Shown here piece after piece: positions 1-6,441 of a stretch of 13,568 bases of DNA. Under the pieces are notes generated by a model, which made no database searches, was not told the origin of the DNA, and saw only the letters and a program-made list of their open reading frames with translations. Every line of letters begins with the position of its first letter. The first letter of the stretch is position 1. The stretch is taken from the NCBI GenBank assembly GCA_947442905.1, contig CANEWV010000013.1, forward strand, positions 1 through 13,568, given 5' to 3'. Made by a program: the position numbers and the translations under genes. Source of the stretch: Chitinophagaceae bacterium (lineage in GTDB: Bacteria; Bacteroidota; Bacteroidia; Chitinophagales; Chitinophagaceae).

Positions 1-1474
1 GTAGTCGTTGGTGTATTTCAATTAATATTCTTTTTGCAACACTATTATCATGCTCCGATAACACAAGGGTATCAAACCAAACTTTTACATCACGAACAGG
101 CATTTGACATAGTTCACCAATATGCATGCCGCCTACTTTTATGTACAACGCTTCTTTGCGAAGCCTGTATCCACCACAACTTGTACAAGTAGTACGTCCA
201 CGATACCTACTTAATAAAACGCGGTATTGTACTTTGTATAAATTTTGTTCTACCTCTTTAAAAAAATCATGGATACCATATACTTTACCCACGCCATCCC
301 ATAAAAGTTGGTACTGTGCTTTTGTTAACTGTGCAATGGGTTTGTGAATGGGGAAATCAGTTTTAGAAGCGCCTTTAATAAACTGGTCTTTCCACCAACT
401 TAATTTTTCGCCTTTCCAAGGTGCCACAGCACCTTCAAATAAACTTAAGCGCGTGTCCGGAATAACGAGCTCCGCATCTACCCCTAGTACCTGACTAAAC
501 CCTTCGCAAGTAGGGCATGCGCCAAATGGATTATTAAATGAAAATAAATTAGGCACGGGCTCTTCAAATACAATGCCATCTAATTCAAATTTGCTACTAA
601 AATGCTTGACCTGTTTACCATCCACCTCTATGTATACTTCACCCTCGCCTTCATAAAAAGCAGTTTGCACCGAATCGGATAAGCGGTGCAAATCATCTTC
701 ATCAAAATCCTTTACAACGATACGGTCGATAAGTACCCAGGTTTGCGGCGTTATTTGTGTGGCCGAAGTTTCTTTAGCAAGTGGTAATATTTTTTTTAAC
801 GCAGCAGGTGTTTGCTCCATCAGCTCTTCTATGCGCATCAGTGGCTCCGCATTAGACGCGACATAGATTCTTGAAAATCCTTTTTGTAATAAGATGCCTA
901 ACTCTTCAAGTACGGCCCTATTTTTATGCTGCTTTAATGCAACACCAATCAATACTTTGCTATTTTTTGGAAGGGCACAAATAGCCGCTACTACATCAGA
1001 TACTTCATCTTTTTTTACTTCTTTGCCACTAATAGGAGAAATGGTTTTACCAGCTCTAGCAAATAGAAGACGCAGGTAGTCATAAATTTCAGTCATGGAA
1101 CCCACCGTACTTCGGGGGGTACGGGTAATTACCTTTTGCTCAACCGCAATGGCGGGGCAAAGGCCTTTAATCATGTCCACATCTGGTTTTACCATACGGG
1201 CCATAAATTGTCTGGCATAAGCACTTAAACTTTCGGCATAGCGGCGTTGCCCTTCGGCAAATAAAGTGTCAATGGTTAGTGATGATTTACCACTACCCGA
1301 AACGCCCGTTACCACAATAAATTGACCGCGCGGAAATGCCACGCTTACATTTTTTAAATTGTGCACGCGCGCACCCACAACCTCAATAGCGTCTAGACCC
1401 TTTAATGGACCCTTTGCCTGAATTGCTTTTGCACCCTTTACCCCCGCTGTATCTACTTGTTTTTTTGCTGCCAT
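1..1474 (-). CDS. uvrA: UvrA, excinuclease ABC subunit A (N-terminal 491 residues; 3' end beyond the window)
   Basis: UvrA is the DNA-damage sensor of nucleotide excision repair, an ABC-type ATPase that dimerises and loads UvrB at lesions. The reading frame is open from the left edge to 1474. The start is fixed by an in-frame TAA at 1483-1481, three codons upstream of the first ATG. A Lys/Ala-rich extension of about 28 residues precedes the usual beginning (IEVVGARVHNLKN). The first Walker A motif GVSGSGKSS lies at residues 57-65, and the conserved RTPRSTVGSMTEIYDYLRLL stretch follows near 118-137. FSFNNPFGACPTCEGF near 311-326 is the second half of zinc module 1 (C320, C323). The first CxxC expected about 20-25 residues earlier is absent; residues 296-303 read FELDGIVF instead. 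RTTCTSCGGYRLRKEALY lies near 427-444. The second ATPase half falls outside the window. The gene is divergent from a sigma-factor gene. No SOS-type operator is recognisable by eye. Confidence 0.96.
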   Translation of the reverse strand, partial: MAAKKQVDTAGVKGAKAIQAKGPLKGLDAIEVVGARVHNLKNVSVAFPRGQFIVVTGVSGSGKSSLTIDTLFAEGQRRYAESLSAYARQFMARMVKPDVDMIKGLCPAIAVEQKVITRTPRSTVGSMTEIYDYLRLLFARAGKTISPISGKEVKKDEVSDVVAAICALPKNSKVLIGVALKQHKNRAVLEELGILLQKGFSRIYVASNAEPLMRIEELMEQTPAALKKILPLAKETSATQITPQTWVLIDRIVVKDFDEDDLHRLSDSVQTAFYEGEGEVYIEVDGKQVKHFSSKFELDGIVFEEPVPNLFSFNNPFGACPTCEGFSQVLGVDAELVIPDTRLSLFEGAVAPWKGEKLSWWKDQFIKGASKTDFPIHKPIAQLTKAQYQLLWDGVGKVYGIHDFFKEVEQNLYKVQYRVLLSRYRGRTTCTSCGGYRLRKEALYIKVGGMHIGELCQMPVRDVKVWFDTLVLSEHDNSVAKRILIEIHQRL

Positions 1475-1536
1475 AAAATGTTACACAATGTAAACAGATT
1501 ATCGCAGCATAGGTTTAGTTCTAGCTCAAATAAGCA

Positions 1537-1568
1537 CACATTTTTTTGCTCGCGCACAATTTTTTTGC
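1537..1568. repeat. Direct repeat CACA(A)TTTTTTTGC, two copies
   Basis: CACATTTTTTTGC at 1537-1549 is repeated as CACAATTTTTTTGC at 1555-1568, differing by one inserted A. The start-to-start distance is 18 nt, close to two helical turns, so a protein bound to both copies would sit on nearly the same DNA face. On the minus strand these are A7 tracts located 63-94 nt upstream of the uvrA start. They could be regulator half-sites, a curved-DNA or UP-like element, or chance in A/T-rich DNA. Confidence 0.4.
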
Positions 1569-1571
1569 AAA

Positions 1572-1588
1572 TTATTCGATGTGAATAA
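1572..1588. repeat. Inverted repeat TTATTC-N5-GAATAA, possible operator
   Basis: TTATTC (1572-1577) and GAATAA (1583-1588) are perfect 6-bp inverted arms around a 5-bp spacer. The site lies almost midway between the two divergent starts, about 98 nt from uvrA and 85 nt from the sigma gene. The dyad form suits a dimeric transcription factor, but a 6-bp palindrome can arise by chance and no known operator is recognised. Confidence 0.35.
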
Positions 1589-1672
1589 CCAAACCACTCT
1601 TTTGTAATGTATCCACAAGCGATCAACCAGCATAAAAGATAACTAATTTGAACCCCGAGAAGAAAAGAAACC

Positions 1673-2254
1673 ATGAAAACACTCGAGCAGGTTGCAGATT
1701 TAGATTTGATACGTTCCTTTCAAGCCGGTGATACAGAAGCATTTGACGTACTGGTAACACGCTACAAAGACCGTATCTACTCCTCTATTTTATTTTTTGT
1801 AAAGGATACTTATTTAGCCGAAGACCTGTTTCAAGATGTGTTTATCAAAATCATTGATACGCTAAAAAACAAGCGCTACACCGAAGAAGGTAAATTTTTA
1901 CCATGGGCGCTTCGTATTGCGCACAACTTATGTGTCGATTATTTTAGAAAAGTAAAGCGTACGCCTGCTATAAAAACTTCTGACGATCAAGATATTTTTG
2001 AAGTGATCAATGTATCACAAGAAGCGCCAGATCAAAAGCTCATGCGTGGTGAAAGCCACGAGAAAGTGCGCCGTATGCTTGACTTACTTCCAGAAGAGCA
2101 AAGAGAAATTATTGTACTCAGGCACTATGCCAATTTAAGCTTTAAAGAAATTGCTGGAATTACCAATTGCAGCATCAATACCGCTTTAGGTCGCATGCGT
2201 TACGGACTTATCAATCTCCGTAAAATGATGACTGAAAATCAGATGACTTTATAA
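1673..2254 (+). CDS. ECF-type RNA polymerase sigma factor (sigma-70 family)
   Basis: This 193-residue protein is an extracytoplasmic-function-type sigma factor that should direct RNA polymerase to a specific promoter set. Region 2 spans about residues 13-97, with the core-binding helix YLAEDLFQDVFIKI (47-60) and the -10-recognition part FLPWALRIAHNLCVDYFRKV (75-94). Region 4 spans about 133-186, with LLPEEQREIIVLRHYANLSF (138-157) leading into a helix-turn-helix (EIAGITNCSINTALGRMRYG, 159-178). No sigma-1.1 or region 3 is present, as expected for the class. The start ATG follows a purine-rich GAGAAGAAAAGAAA, which is not a true Shine-Dalgarno. No anti-sigma factor or FecR-like gene is adjacent: upstream is divergent uvrA and downstream is convergent dsbD, 19 bp away. 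The regulon cannot be told from sequence. I believe close relatives are widespread in Chitinophagaceae and Sphingobacteria; that is from memory. Confidence 0.93.
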   Translation: MKTLEQVADLDLIRSFQAGDTEAFDVLVTRYKDRIYSSILFFVKDTYLAEDLFQDVFIKIIDTLKNKRYTEEGKFLPWALRIAHNLCVDYFRKVKRTPAIKTSDDQDIFEVINVSQEAPDQKLMRGESHEKVRRMLDLLPEEQREIIVLRHYANLSFKEIAGITNCSINTALGRMRYGLINLRKMMTENQMTL

Positions 2255-2273
2255 GTCGCTCCCGGAAGCTTTA

Positions 2274-4247
2274 TTATTTATTAGCTGCATCAAACGCAGC
2301 TTTAACTGCGTCTAGGTGTTTAATAAAACCGGCCACACTAGGGTCGTAGCCATATTTCACATCACTCAAAGGCTTTCCGTTTAGATCCAAAAACATATAG
2401 AGTGGCTGCGCATTAAAACCAAAGGTTTTAATTTCGTAGTCTAGGTTTTTACCACCTACTGTTTCAATTTTAACGCCGTTTTTATCGGTGTACTGCTCGT
2501 TTATAGGTAGTTCTTCTGTTTCGTCTACATATAAACTTACGAGTACAAAATTTTGTTTGATGCGTGATAATACCGCCGGATCTTTCCACACCTGCTCTTC
2601 CATTTTACGGCAATTAGGACAAGTATGTCCAGTAAAATCTAGCATCACCGGCTTCTTTAAAATTTTTGCTGCAGCCATACCTTCTTCCAAATCAAAATAT
2701 GCTGTTAACCCAAAAGGCACGTGTAATTTATTGGTGTACTTTTTTGGCGCCTCGGCTTGAGGTCCAGCACTAGGGCTTACGCCTGCCGCATTACCAATTT
2801 TATATTGAAGATCATTTAAATTAAATTCTTGTGTAGTAGATGGTGGTATAAAACCGCTGAGTGCCTTTAGTGGAGCGCCCCATAAACCTGGTACCATATA
2901 TACTGCAAAACTAAAGCTTGCCATTGCAAAAAACAGACGAGGTACCGATACAAATGGCAAATCGCTGTCGTGTGCAAATTTTAATTTGCCTAATAAGTAT
3001 ATACCTAATAAGAAAAAGACCACAATCCATAACACTAAAAACACATCTCTATTTAAAATGCCTAAATGATAAGAGAGGTCTACATTGGATAAAAATTTAA
3101 GGGCTAGTGCTAGTTCAATAAAACCAAAACTTACTTTGATGGTATTTAACCAGCCGCCACTTTTAGGTAATGATTGTAGCATGGATGGAAAAAATGCAAA
3201 CAAAGAAAACGGAATTGCGAGACCTACCCCAAAACCCATCATACCTATAATGGGCGCGAGTCCTACGCCTTGCATACTGGTTTGTCCGAGTAAGGTGCCC
3301 ACAATGGGACCCGTACAAGAAAACGAAACAATCACAAGTGTTAAGGCCATAAAAAAGATACCGAGTAATCCACCCTTGCCTGCTTTTTGATCTGCCTTAT
3401 TAGCCCAACTATTAGGTAGCGCTAATTCAAAAGCACCAAAAAATGAAATAGCAAAAACAACAAACACCACAAAAAAGAAAATATTAGAAACCGGGTGCGT
3501 AGAAATCGTATATAAAATTTTATCGCCAAAAATAAGCGTGAGCAATAGTGTAGGAATCGTGTAAATTAAAATAATAGATAAAGAGTACCACACTGCATTT
3601 TTTAGTCCTTCTATTCTTGTTTTGCTACGCTTTAAAAAAAAGCTAACCGTTACCGGAATGAGCGGGAAAACACAAGGTGTAATTACAGCGAGTAGCCCTG
3701 TTGCTAAGCAAAGTAAAAAGATGCTCCACATAGAGCCTTCTGTATTTTCAGATGCCGCGGAGGCATCAGCAGCATTAGTAGCAGCTGCACTCGGATCTGT
3801 AATGGCTACGTTTATTTTTTCTTCACCACTTGGAAACTCTTCACCCTTTATGCCTAGCCAATTAAAAGAACCTTTTACGGCAGTTGCGCCTGCTTTAATG
3901 CCAAGCGTGTACTGGAAGGTGACACTATCGTAAGCTGTGCCTTTGTCAGTGCTGCCCGGAAGCGCCACAGCACCTGCTACGCCCTCTTCTTTAACGGATG
4001 TTTTTACAGAAGCTGAACTATCTAATTGTAGCGCCGACACAAATACATCGTCGCTATTTTTTTTAACGGCCGTAAATATGCGGGTACCTTTTGCAGCCAC
4101 AGCCTGCACTGTAAGCGTAGCCGAAGTGTCTGTTAATTTTGTGGCCGAAAAAACAAACTGCACAGGTTGTTTAGAATCCTGTGCAGCTGCGCTATACATT
4201 AATTGTATACTGGCAAGTAAAACAATAAATAATATTTTCTTAGTCAT
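2274..4247 (-). CDS. dsbD: DsbD-type thiol:disulfide interchange protein with cysteine-less N-terminal domain
   Basis: DsbD carries reducing equivalents from cytoplasmic thioredoxin across the inner membrane to periplasmic thiol proteins. The 657-residue product has a signal peptide (1-22, cut near SAAAQ), a periplasmic beta-rich domain at about 27-150, an Ala-rich linker at about 152-170, a multi-helix membrane core at about 173-455 and a C-terminal thioredoxin domain at about 515-650. The membrane core has its redox pair as ITPCVFPLIP (C192) and SFSCTGP (C311). The thioredoxin domain has the active site HTCPNC (C543, C546) and a cis-Pro candidate in FNAQPLYMF. The N-terminal domain has no cysteine at all: where a redox-active alpha domain has its pair, this one reads GIKGEEFP (I133, F138). 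The start ATG shares its A with the stop of the upstream gene (TAATG), which implies translational coupling. The upstream gene supplies an alpha domain with cysteines. Function in cytochrome c maturation or general periplasmic reduction is not distinguishable here. Confidence 0.94.
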   Translation of the reverse strand: MTKKILFIVLLASIQLMYSAAAQDSKQPVQFVFSATKLTDTSATLTVQAVAAKGTRIFTAVKKNSDDVFVSALQLDSSASVKTSVKEEGVAGAVALPGSTDKGTAYDSVTFQYTLGIKAGATAVKGSFNWLGIKGEEFPSGEEKINVAITDPSAAATNAADASAASENTEGSMWSIFLLCLATGLLAVITPCVFPLIPVTVSFFLKRSKTRIEGLKNAVWYSLSIILIYTIPTLLLTLIFGDKILYTISTHPVSNIFFFVVFVVFAISFFGAFELALPNSWANKADQKAGKGGLLGIFFMALTLVIVSFSCTGPIVGTLLGQTSMQGVGLAPIIGMMGFGVGLAIPFSLFAFFPSMLQSLPKSGGWLNTIKVSFGFIELALALKFLSNVDLSYHLGILNRDVFLVLWIVVFFLLGIYLLGKLKFAHDSDLPFVSVPRLFFAMASFSFAVYMVPGLWGAPLKALSGFIPPSTTQEFNLNDLQYKIGNAAGVSPSAGPQAEAPKKYTNKLHVPFGLTAYFDLEEGMAAAKILKKPVMLDFTGHTCPNCRKMEEQVWKDPAVLSRIKQNFVLVSLYVDETEELPINEQYTDKNGVKIETVGGKNLDYEIKTFGFNAQPLYMFLDLNGKPLSDVKYGYDPSVAGFIKHLDAVKAAFDAANK

Positions 4248-4702
4248 TATTGAAGCTTAAGGTCAAAAGTTTTTTTGCTTGGCGGCAAGCACTGACGGTC
4301 GTCACAAACATTATAGGCAACGGTACCACTAATATTTGTTTTAACACCACCACGCACTTTTAATGTTTGCGTATACGTGGCCGTTTCACCAATATAACGA
4401 ACCGTGGTTTTAAATAGATCATCATATACCTGCTTTACTTTGCCGATTTCTTTGGTAACACCCACAATTGTTACCAATGGATTTTTATTGAAGGTAATTT
4501 TAGTAGGTATTGGTCCACCTGAACCAGTGGTTTGCGAATAAATATGCCAATCCCCTTCTATGTTTGCAGTGGCCGTAAAAGTGTAGGTATCGGCACTCAC
4601 TTTTTTTACCGAATAAGACCAATCTACTGGGTCCTGAATTTGAGCCGACACAGCAAAAGAAATAAACAAAACAGCAAGTATTGAAAATATTTTTTTCATC
4701 AT
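4247..4702 (-). CDS. Secreted stand-alone DsbD alpha-domain protein with CDDRQC redox motif
   Basis: This 151-residue protein resembles the N-terminal periplasmic (alpha) domain of DsbD, which accepts electrons from the thioredoxin domain and passes them to periplasmic thiol partners. It has a signal peptide (MMKKIF plus hydrophobic core, cut near AVSA/QIQ at 20-21), a beta-rich body including GDWHIYSQT (50-58), and near the C terminus NVCDDRQCLPP (132-141), where C133 and C138 should be the redox pair. Two consecutive ATG codons begin the frame and either could serve. The gene starts 2 bp after the purQ stop and overlaps dsbD by one base (TAATG), so it is cotranscribed with both. The fused alpha-like domain of the next gene lacks cysteines, which suggests this protein is the working alpha domain delivered in trans. 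It ends shortly after the motif, as an alpha domain should, so it does not look truncated. Confidence 0.87.
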   Translation of the reverse strand: MMKKIFSILAVLFISFAVSAQIQDPVDWSYSVKKVSADTYTFTATANIEGDWHIYSQTTGSGGPIPTKITFNKNPLVTIVGVTKEIGKVKQVYDDLFKTTVRYIGETATYTQTLKVRGGVKTNISGTVAYNVCDDRQCLPPSKKTFDLKLQ

Positions 4703-4704
4703 AA

Positions 4705-5364
4705 TTAATTTAACCCAAGTAATTCAAACACTTTTTTACCATCAATATTACCAAGAACACTTGAAGTAGCACGCTCAGGATGTGGCATCATACCAAATAC
4801 ATTTTTTGCTGCATTACTTATACCGGCAATATTTTTTGTAGCCCCATTAGGATTGCTACCTTCTGCCTCATTTCCATTTTCATCACAATAGGTGAAAATA
4901 ACTTGACCGTTGGCTTCTAAGGCATCAAGTGTTTTTTGATCTGCAAAATAACGACCCTCACCATGCGCAATAGGTATTTTTAAAGCACCTATTGCAGCAT
5001 TTTTTATATATACATTTTTACAGATAAATTGCTGATTAGCATTTTGTAATAATACGCCTGGCAGTAAACCACTCTCACATAATATTTGAAATCCATTACA
5101 TACACCAAGTACTTTTCCGCCCCTGTTTGCAAAATCAATTACAGATTGCATCATTGGGCTAAAACGTGCAATCGCACCGCAACGTAAATAATCGCCATAA
5201 GAAAATCCACCCGGAAGTACAATACAATCATCGGTAGTAAACATACTGAGGTCTTTGTCTTTATGCCAAAGCATAATCACTTCTTTACCCAAATCTTGGG
5301 CCAAAGCGTCCTGCATATCTCTGTCACAATTAGATCCTGGAAATACAACCACACCAAACTTCAT
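4705..5364 (-). CDS. purQ: PurQ, phosphoribosylformylglycinamidine synthase glutaminase subunit
   Basis: PurQ is the class I glutamine amidotransferase subunit of FGAM synthase, the fourth step of purine synthesis, and delivers ammonia to PurL with the help of PurS. The 219-residue length fits the small, separate PurQ type. It starts with the typical MKFGVVVFPGSNCDRD. The conserved LPGGFSYGDYLRCGAIAR lies at 50-67, the catalytic cysteine is C89 in GVCNGFQIL, and the His/Glu of the triad are H195 and E197 in MMPHPER. The frame is open 19 codons further upstream, but I chose the ATG at 5364 because the homologous N terminus begins there and a promoter lies just upstream inside the longer frame. 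PurL and PurS are not in the window, so the purine genes are scattered here. Two nucleotides separate its stop from the DsbD alpha-domain gene, so purQ probably leads a purQ-alpha-dsbD transcript. Confidence 0.97.
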   Translation of the reverse strand: MKFGVVVFPGSNCDRDMQDALAQDLGKEVIMLWHKDKDLSMFTTDDCIVLPGGFSYGDYLRCGAIARFSPMMQSVIDFANRGGKVLGVCNGFQILCESGLLPGVLLQNANQQFICKNVYIKNAAIGALKIPIAHGEGRYFADQKTLDALEANGQVIFTYCDENGNEAEGSNPNGATKNIAGISNAAKNVFGMMPHPERATSSVLGNIDGKKVFELLGLN

Positions 5365-5393
5365 AACATGTATAATTATCTGATAGAATAATG

Positions 5394-5423
5394 CAAAGGT
5401 AACCCTCAAAAAGATAAGCAAAA
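5394..5423 (-). promoter_or_regulatory. Bacteroidota-type promoter for purQ (TTTTG-N17-TACCTTTG)
   Basis: On the minus strand TTTTG (5423-5419) is followed after 17 nt by TACCTTTG (5401-5394), a perfect fit to the TAnnTTTG -7 element with a -33 TTG element at an accepted spacing. The -7 element ends 29 nt before the purQ ATG. It sits in the 61-bp gap after the membrane-protein gene, so purQ and the DsbD genes can be transcribed independently of the two genes upstream. This is the only promoter in the window for which I see both elements. Confidence 0.7.
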
Positions 5424-5425
5424 GC

Positions 5426-6415
5426 CTAAATTTTCACCAAATGCCAGTTGTTGATAATTATAAGGCCAAGGGCCGTCCAAAAGAGGAGATTTGGCAGTAT
5501 CAGCTTTTTAGGGTTGCTGTAGCCGTTAGAAATGGTTGCAGATAGTGGCACGAGCCCCATGAGAAGCACTTGTGTGCCAAAAATACTAAACAGGAAGGGG
5601 CTCAAGATTAAGGTAAAAAGGAGTACCATCATAACCCCCCAGTTTTTGCGAATTTGAATCACGAGCCTACCCACATGTAGCTGCAATTGATAGAGCCCAA
5701 CGAGTGTTGCAAATAGGACAAACCCAAGGTTAATGAGGTATAATTTATCAAGGCCATGCAGTGGCGACCCAAACGAAATTTTAGGCAAATAAGCGCTTAC
5801 TAAAGCAAATTGATTATTTAAATATAAAAGGACCACCAAAAAATAGTAGGGCAATAAAACACCCAGCATTAATACTAGCCACTCGGCAATTCTAAAAGGC
5901 CTTACTACGGCAAGAGCAAATAATACCACCACAATTAAAATGGCTGTGGGATGAAATAATAAAATAGATATTCCAGCAATGATGCCAATATTAAATAAGA
6001 GTGTTTTAGGTTCCGGATTGTTATAGAGTCTACTCAGCTTTATAAAAATCCAAAGCGTGAGGGAATTACTCACAAGCGTTTCTGTTACAGCATTAGACTC
6101 CATTAGTAGTCCAGACAACAAAACATAGGTCATGGCAGGCACATAGTTTACACTCGAAAACATACGTAAATCCTGCATCACCATATTGAGGCGTAGCGCT
6201 TGTGTAACCAGTAGTGCATGAAAAAGTATCACTTGAATCGCAATGGGTAAATTGTAGATGTACTGCGCTAAAAAATACGAAAACAAACCATTTTGTTGCC
6301 CAGCAATAATAGCTGGTGGTAGCGCCTGCTCCGATATATGTAAATGCACACCTACGCTGAGCAGGAGCACCAGCAAGATATTTACAACGGATCTGTCTCT
6401 AAATAAAAATACCAT
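5426..6415 (-). CDS. Multi-pass inner-membrane protein of unknown function (DUF6427-like)
   Basis: The 329-residue protein is very hydrophobic. It has about nine or ten probable membrane helices separated by short loops, for example near residues 9-25, 55-75, 90-108, 141-170, 178-200, 228-248, 257-290 and 305-322. It has no recognisable catalytic motif, no large soluble domain and no signal peptide beyond the first helix. The start (MVFLFRDRSVVNILL) and overall helix pattern recall the family catalogued as DUF6427 in Bacteroidota, but this is from memory and untested. Its start lies 26 bp after the stop of the secreted-protein gene, so those two are probably cotranscribed. It is followed by purQ after 61 bp, with a new promoter in between. 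A polytopic enzyme of lipid or glycan metabolism is possible but not supported by any residue I can name. Confidence 0.8.
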   Translation of the reverse strand: MVFLFRDRSVVNILLVLLLSVGVHLHISEQALPPAIIAGQQNGLFSYFLAQYIYNLPIAIQVILFHALLVTQALRLNMVMQDLRMFSSVNYVPAMTYVLLSGLLMESNAVTETLVSNSLTLWIFIKLSRLYNNPEPKTLLFNIGIIAGISILLFHPTAILIVVVLFALAVVRPFRIAEWLVLMLGVLLPYYFLVVLLYLNNQFALVSAYLPKISFGSPLHGLDKLYLINLGFVLFATLVGLYQLQLHVGRLVIQIRKNWGVMMVLLFTLILSPFLFSIFGTQVLLMGLVPLSATISNGYSNPKKLILPNLLFWTALGLIIINNWHLVKI

Positions 6416-6441
6416 GAAGTGGGTTTCGGTCTAAAAGTAAG

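Larger units (their letters stand above)
1475..1672. promoter_or_regulatory. Divergent intergenic region between uvrA and the sigma-factor gene
   Basis: This 198-bp gap must hold the promoters for both uvrA (minus) and the sigma-factor gene (plus). No perfect TAnnTTTG element is present. The nearest matches are one base short: TAATTTG at 1644-1650 on the plus strand, 22 nt before the sigma-factor ATG, and TACATTG at 1492-1486 on the minus strand, 11 nt before the uvrA ATG. The middle is A/T-rich and contains a direct repeat and an inverted repeat, listed separately. A 73-codon minus-strand frame spans the gap but looks accidental. The assignment of either near-match as a promoter is tentative. 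Confidence 0.45.

Noticed and set aside
126..1079. Two short plus-strand frames (126-347 and 894-1079) as independent genes
   Set aside because: Both are antisense to the long open uvrA frame, which reads as continuous, conserved UvrA.
1105..1124. Inverted repeat CCGTAC-N8-GTACGG as a possible terminator or operator
   Set aside because: It lies inside uvrA over the codons for the conserved RTPRSTVG motif and has no following T-run, so protein constraint explains it.
1453..1674. A 73-codon minus-strand frame across the uvrA/sigma-factor gap
   Set aside because: It overlaps the uvrA start in another frame, is rich in Cys, Leu and Ile as expected of translated A/T-rich noncoding DNA, and has no recognisable domain.
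2255..2273. Possible bidirectional terminator between the sigma-factor gene and dsbD
   Set aside because: The 19-bp gap holds no stem longer than three or four pairs.
2488..4260. Several plus-strand frames of 60-107 codons opposite dsbD and its alpha-domain gene
   Set aside because: They lie fully antisense to, or hardly beyond, clearly homologous genes and show only the complementary image of those codons.
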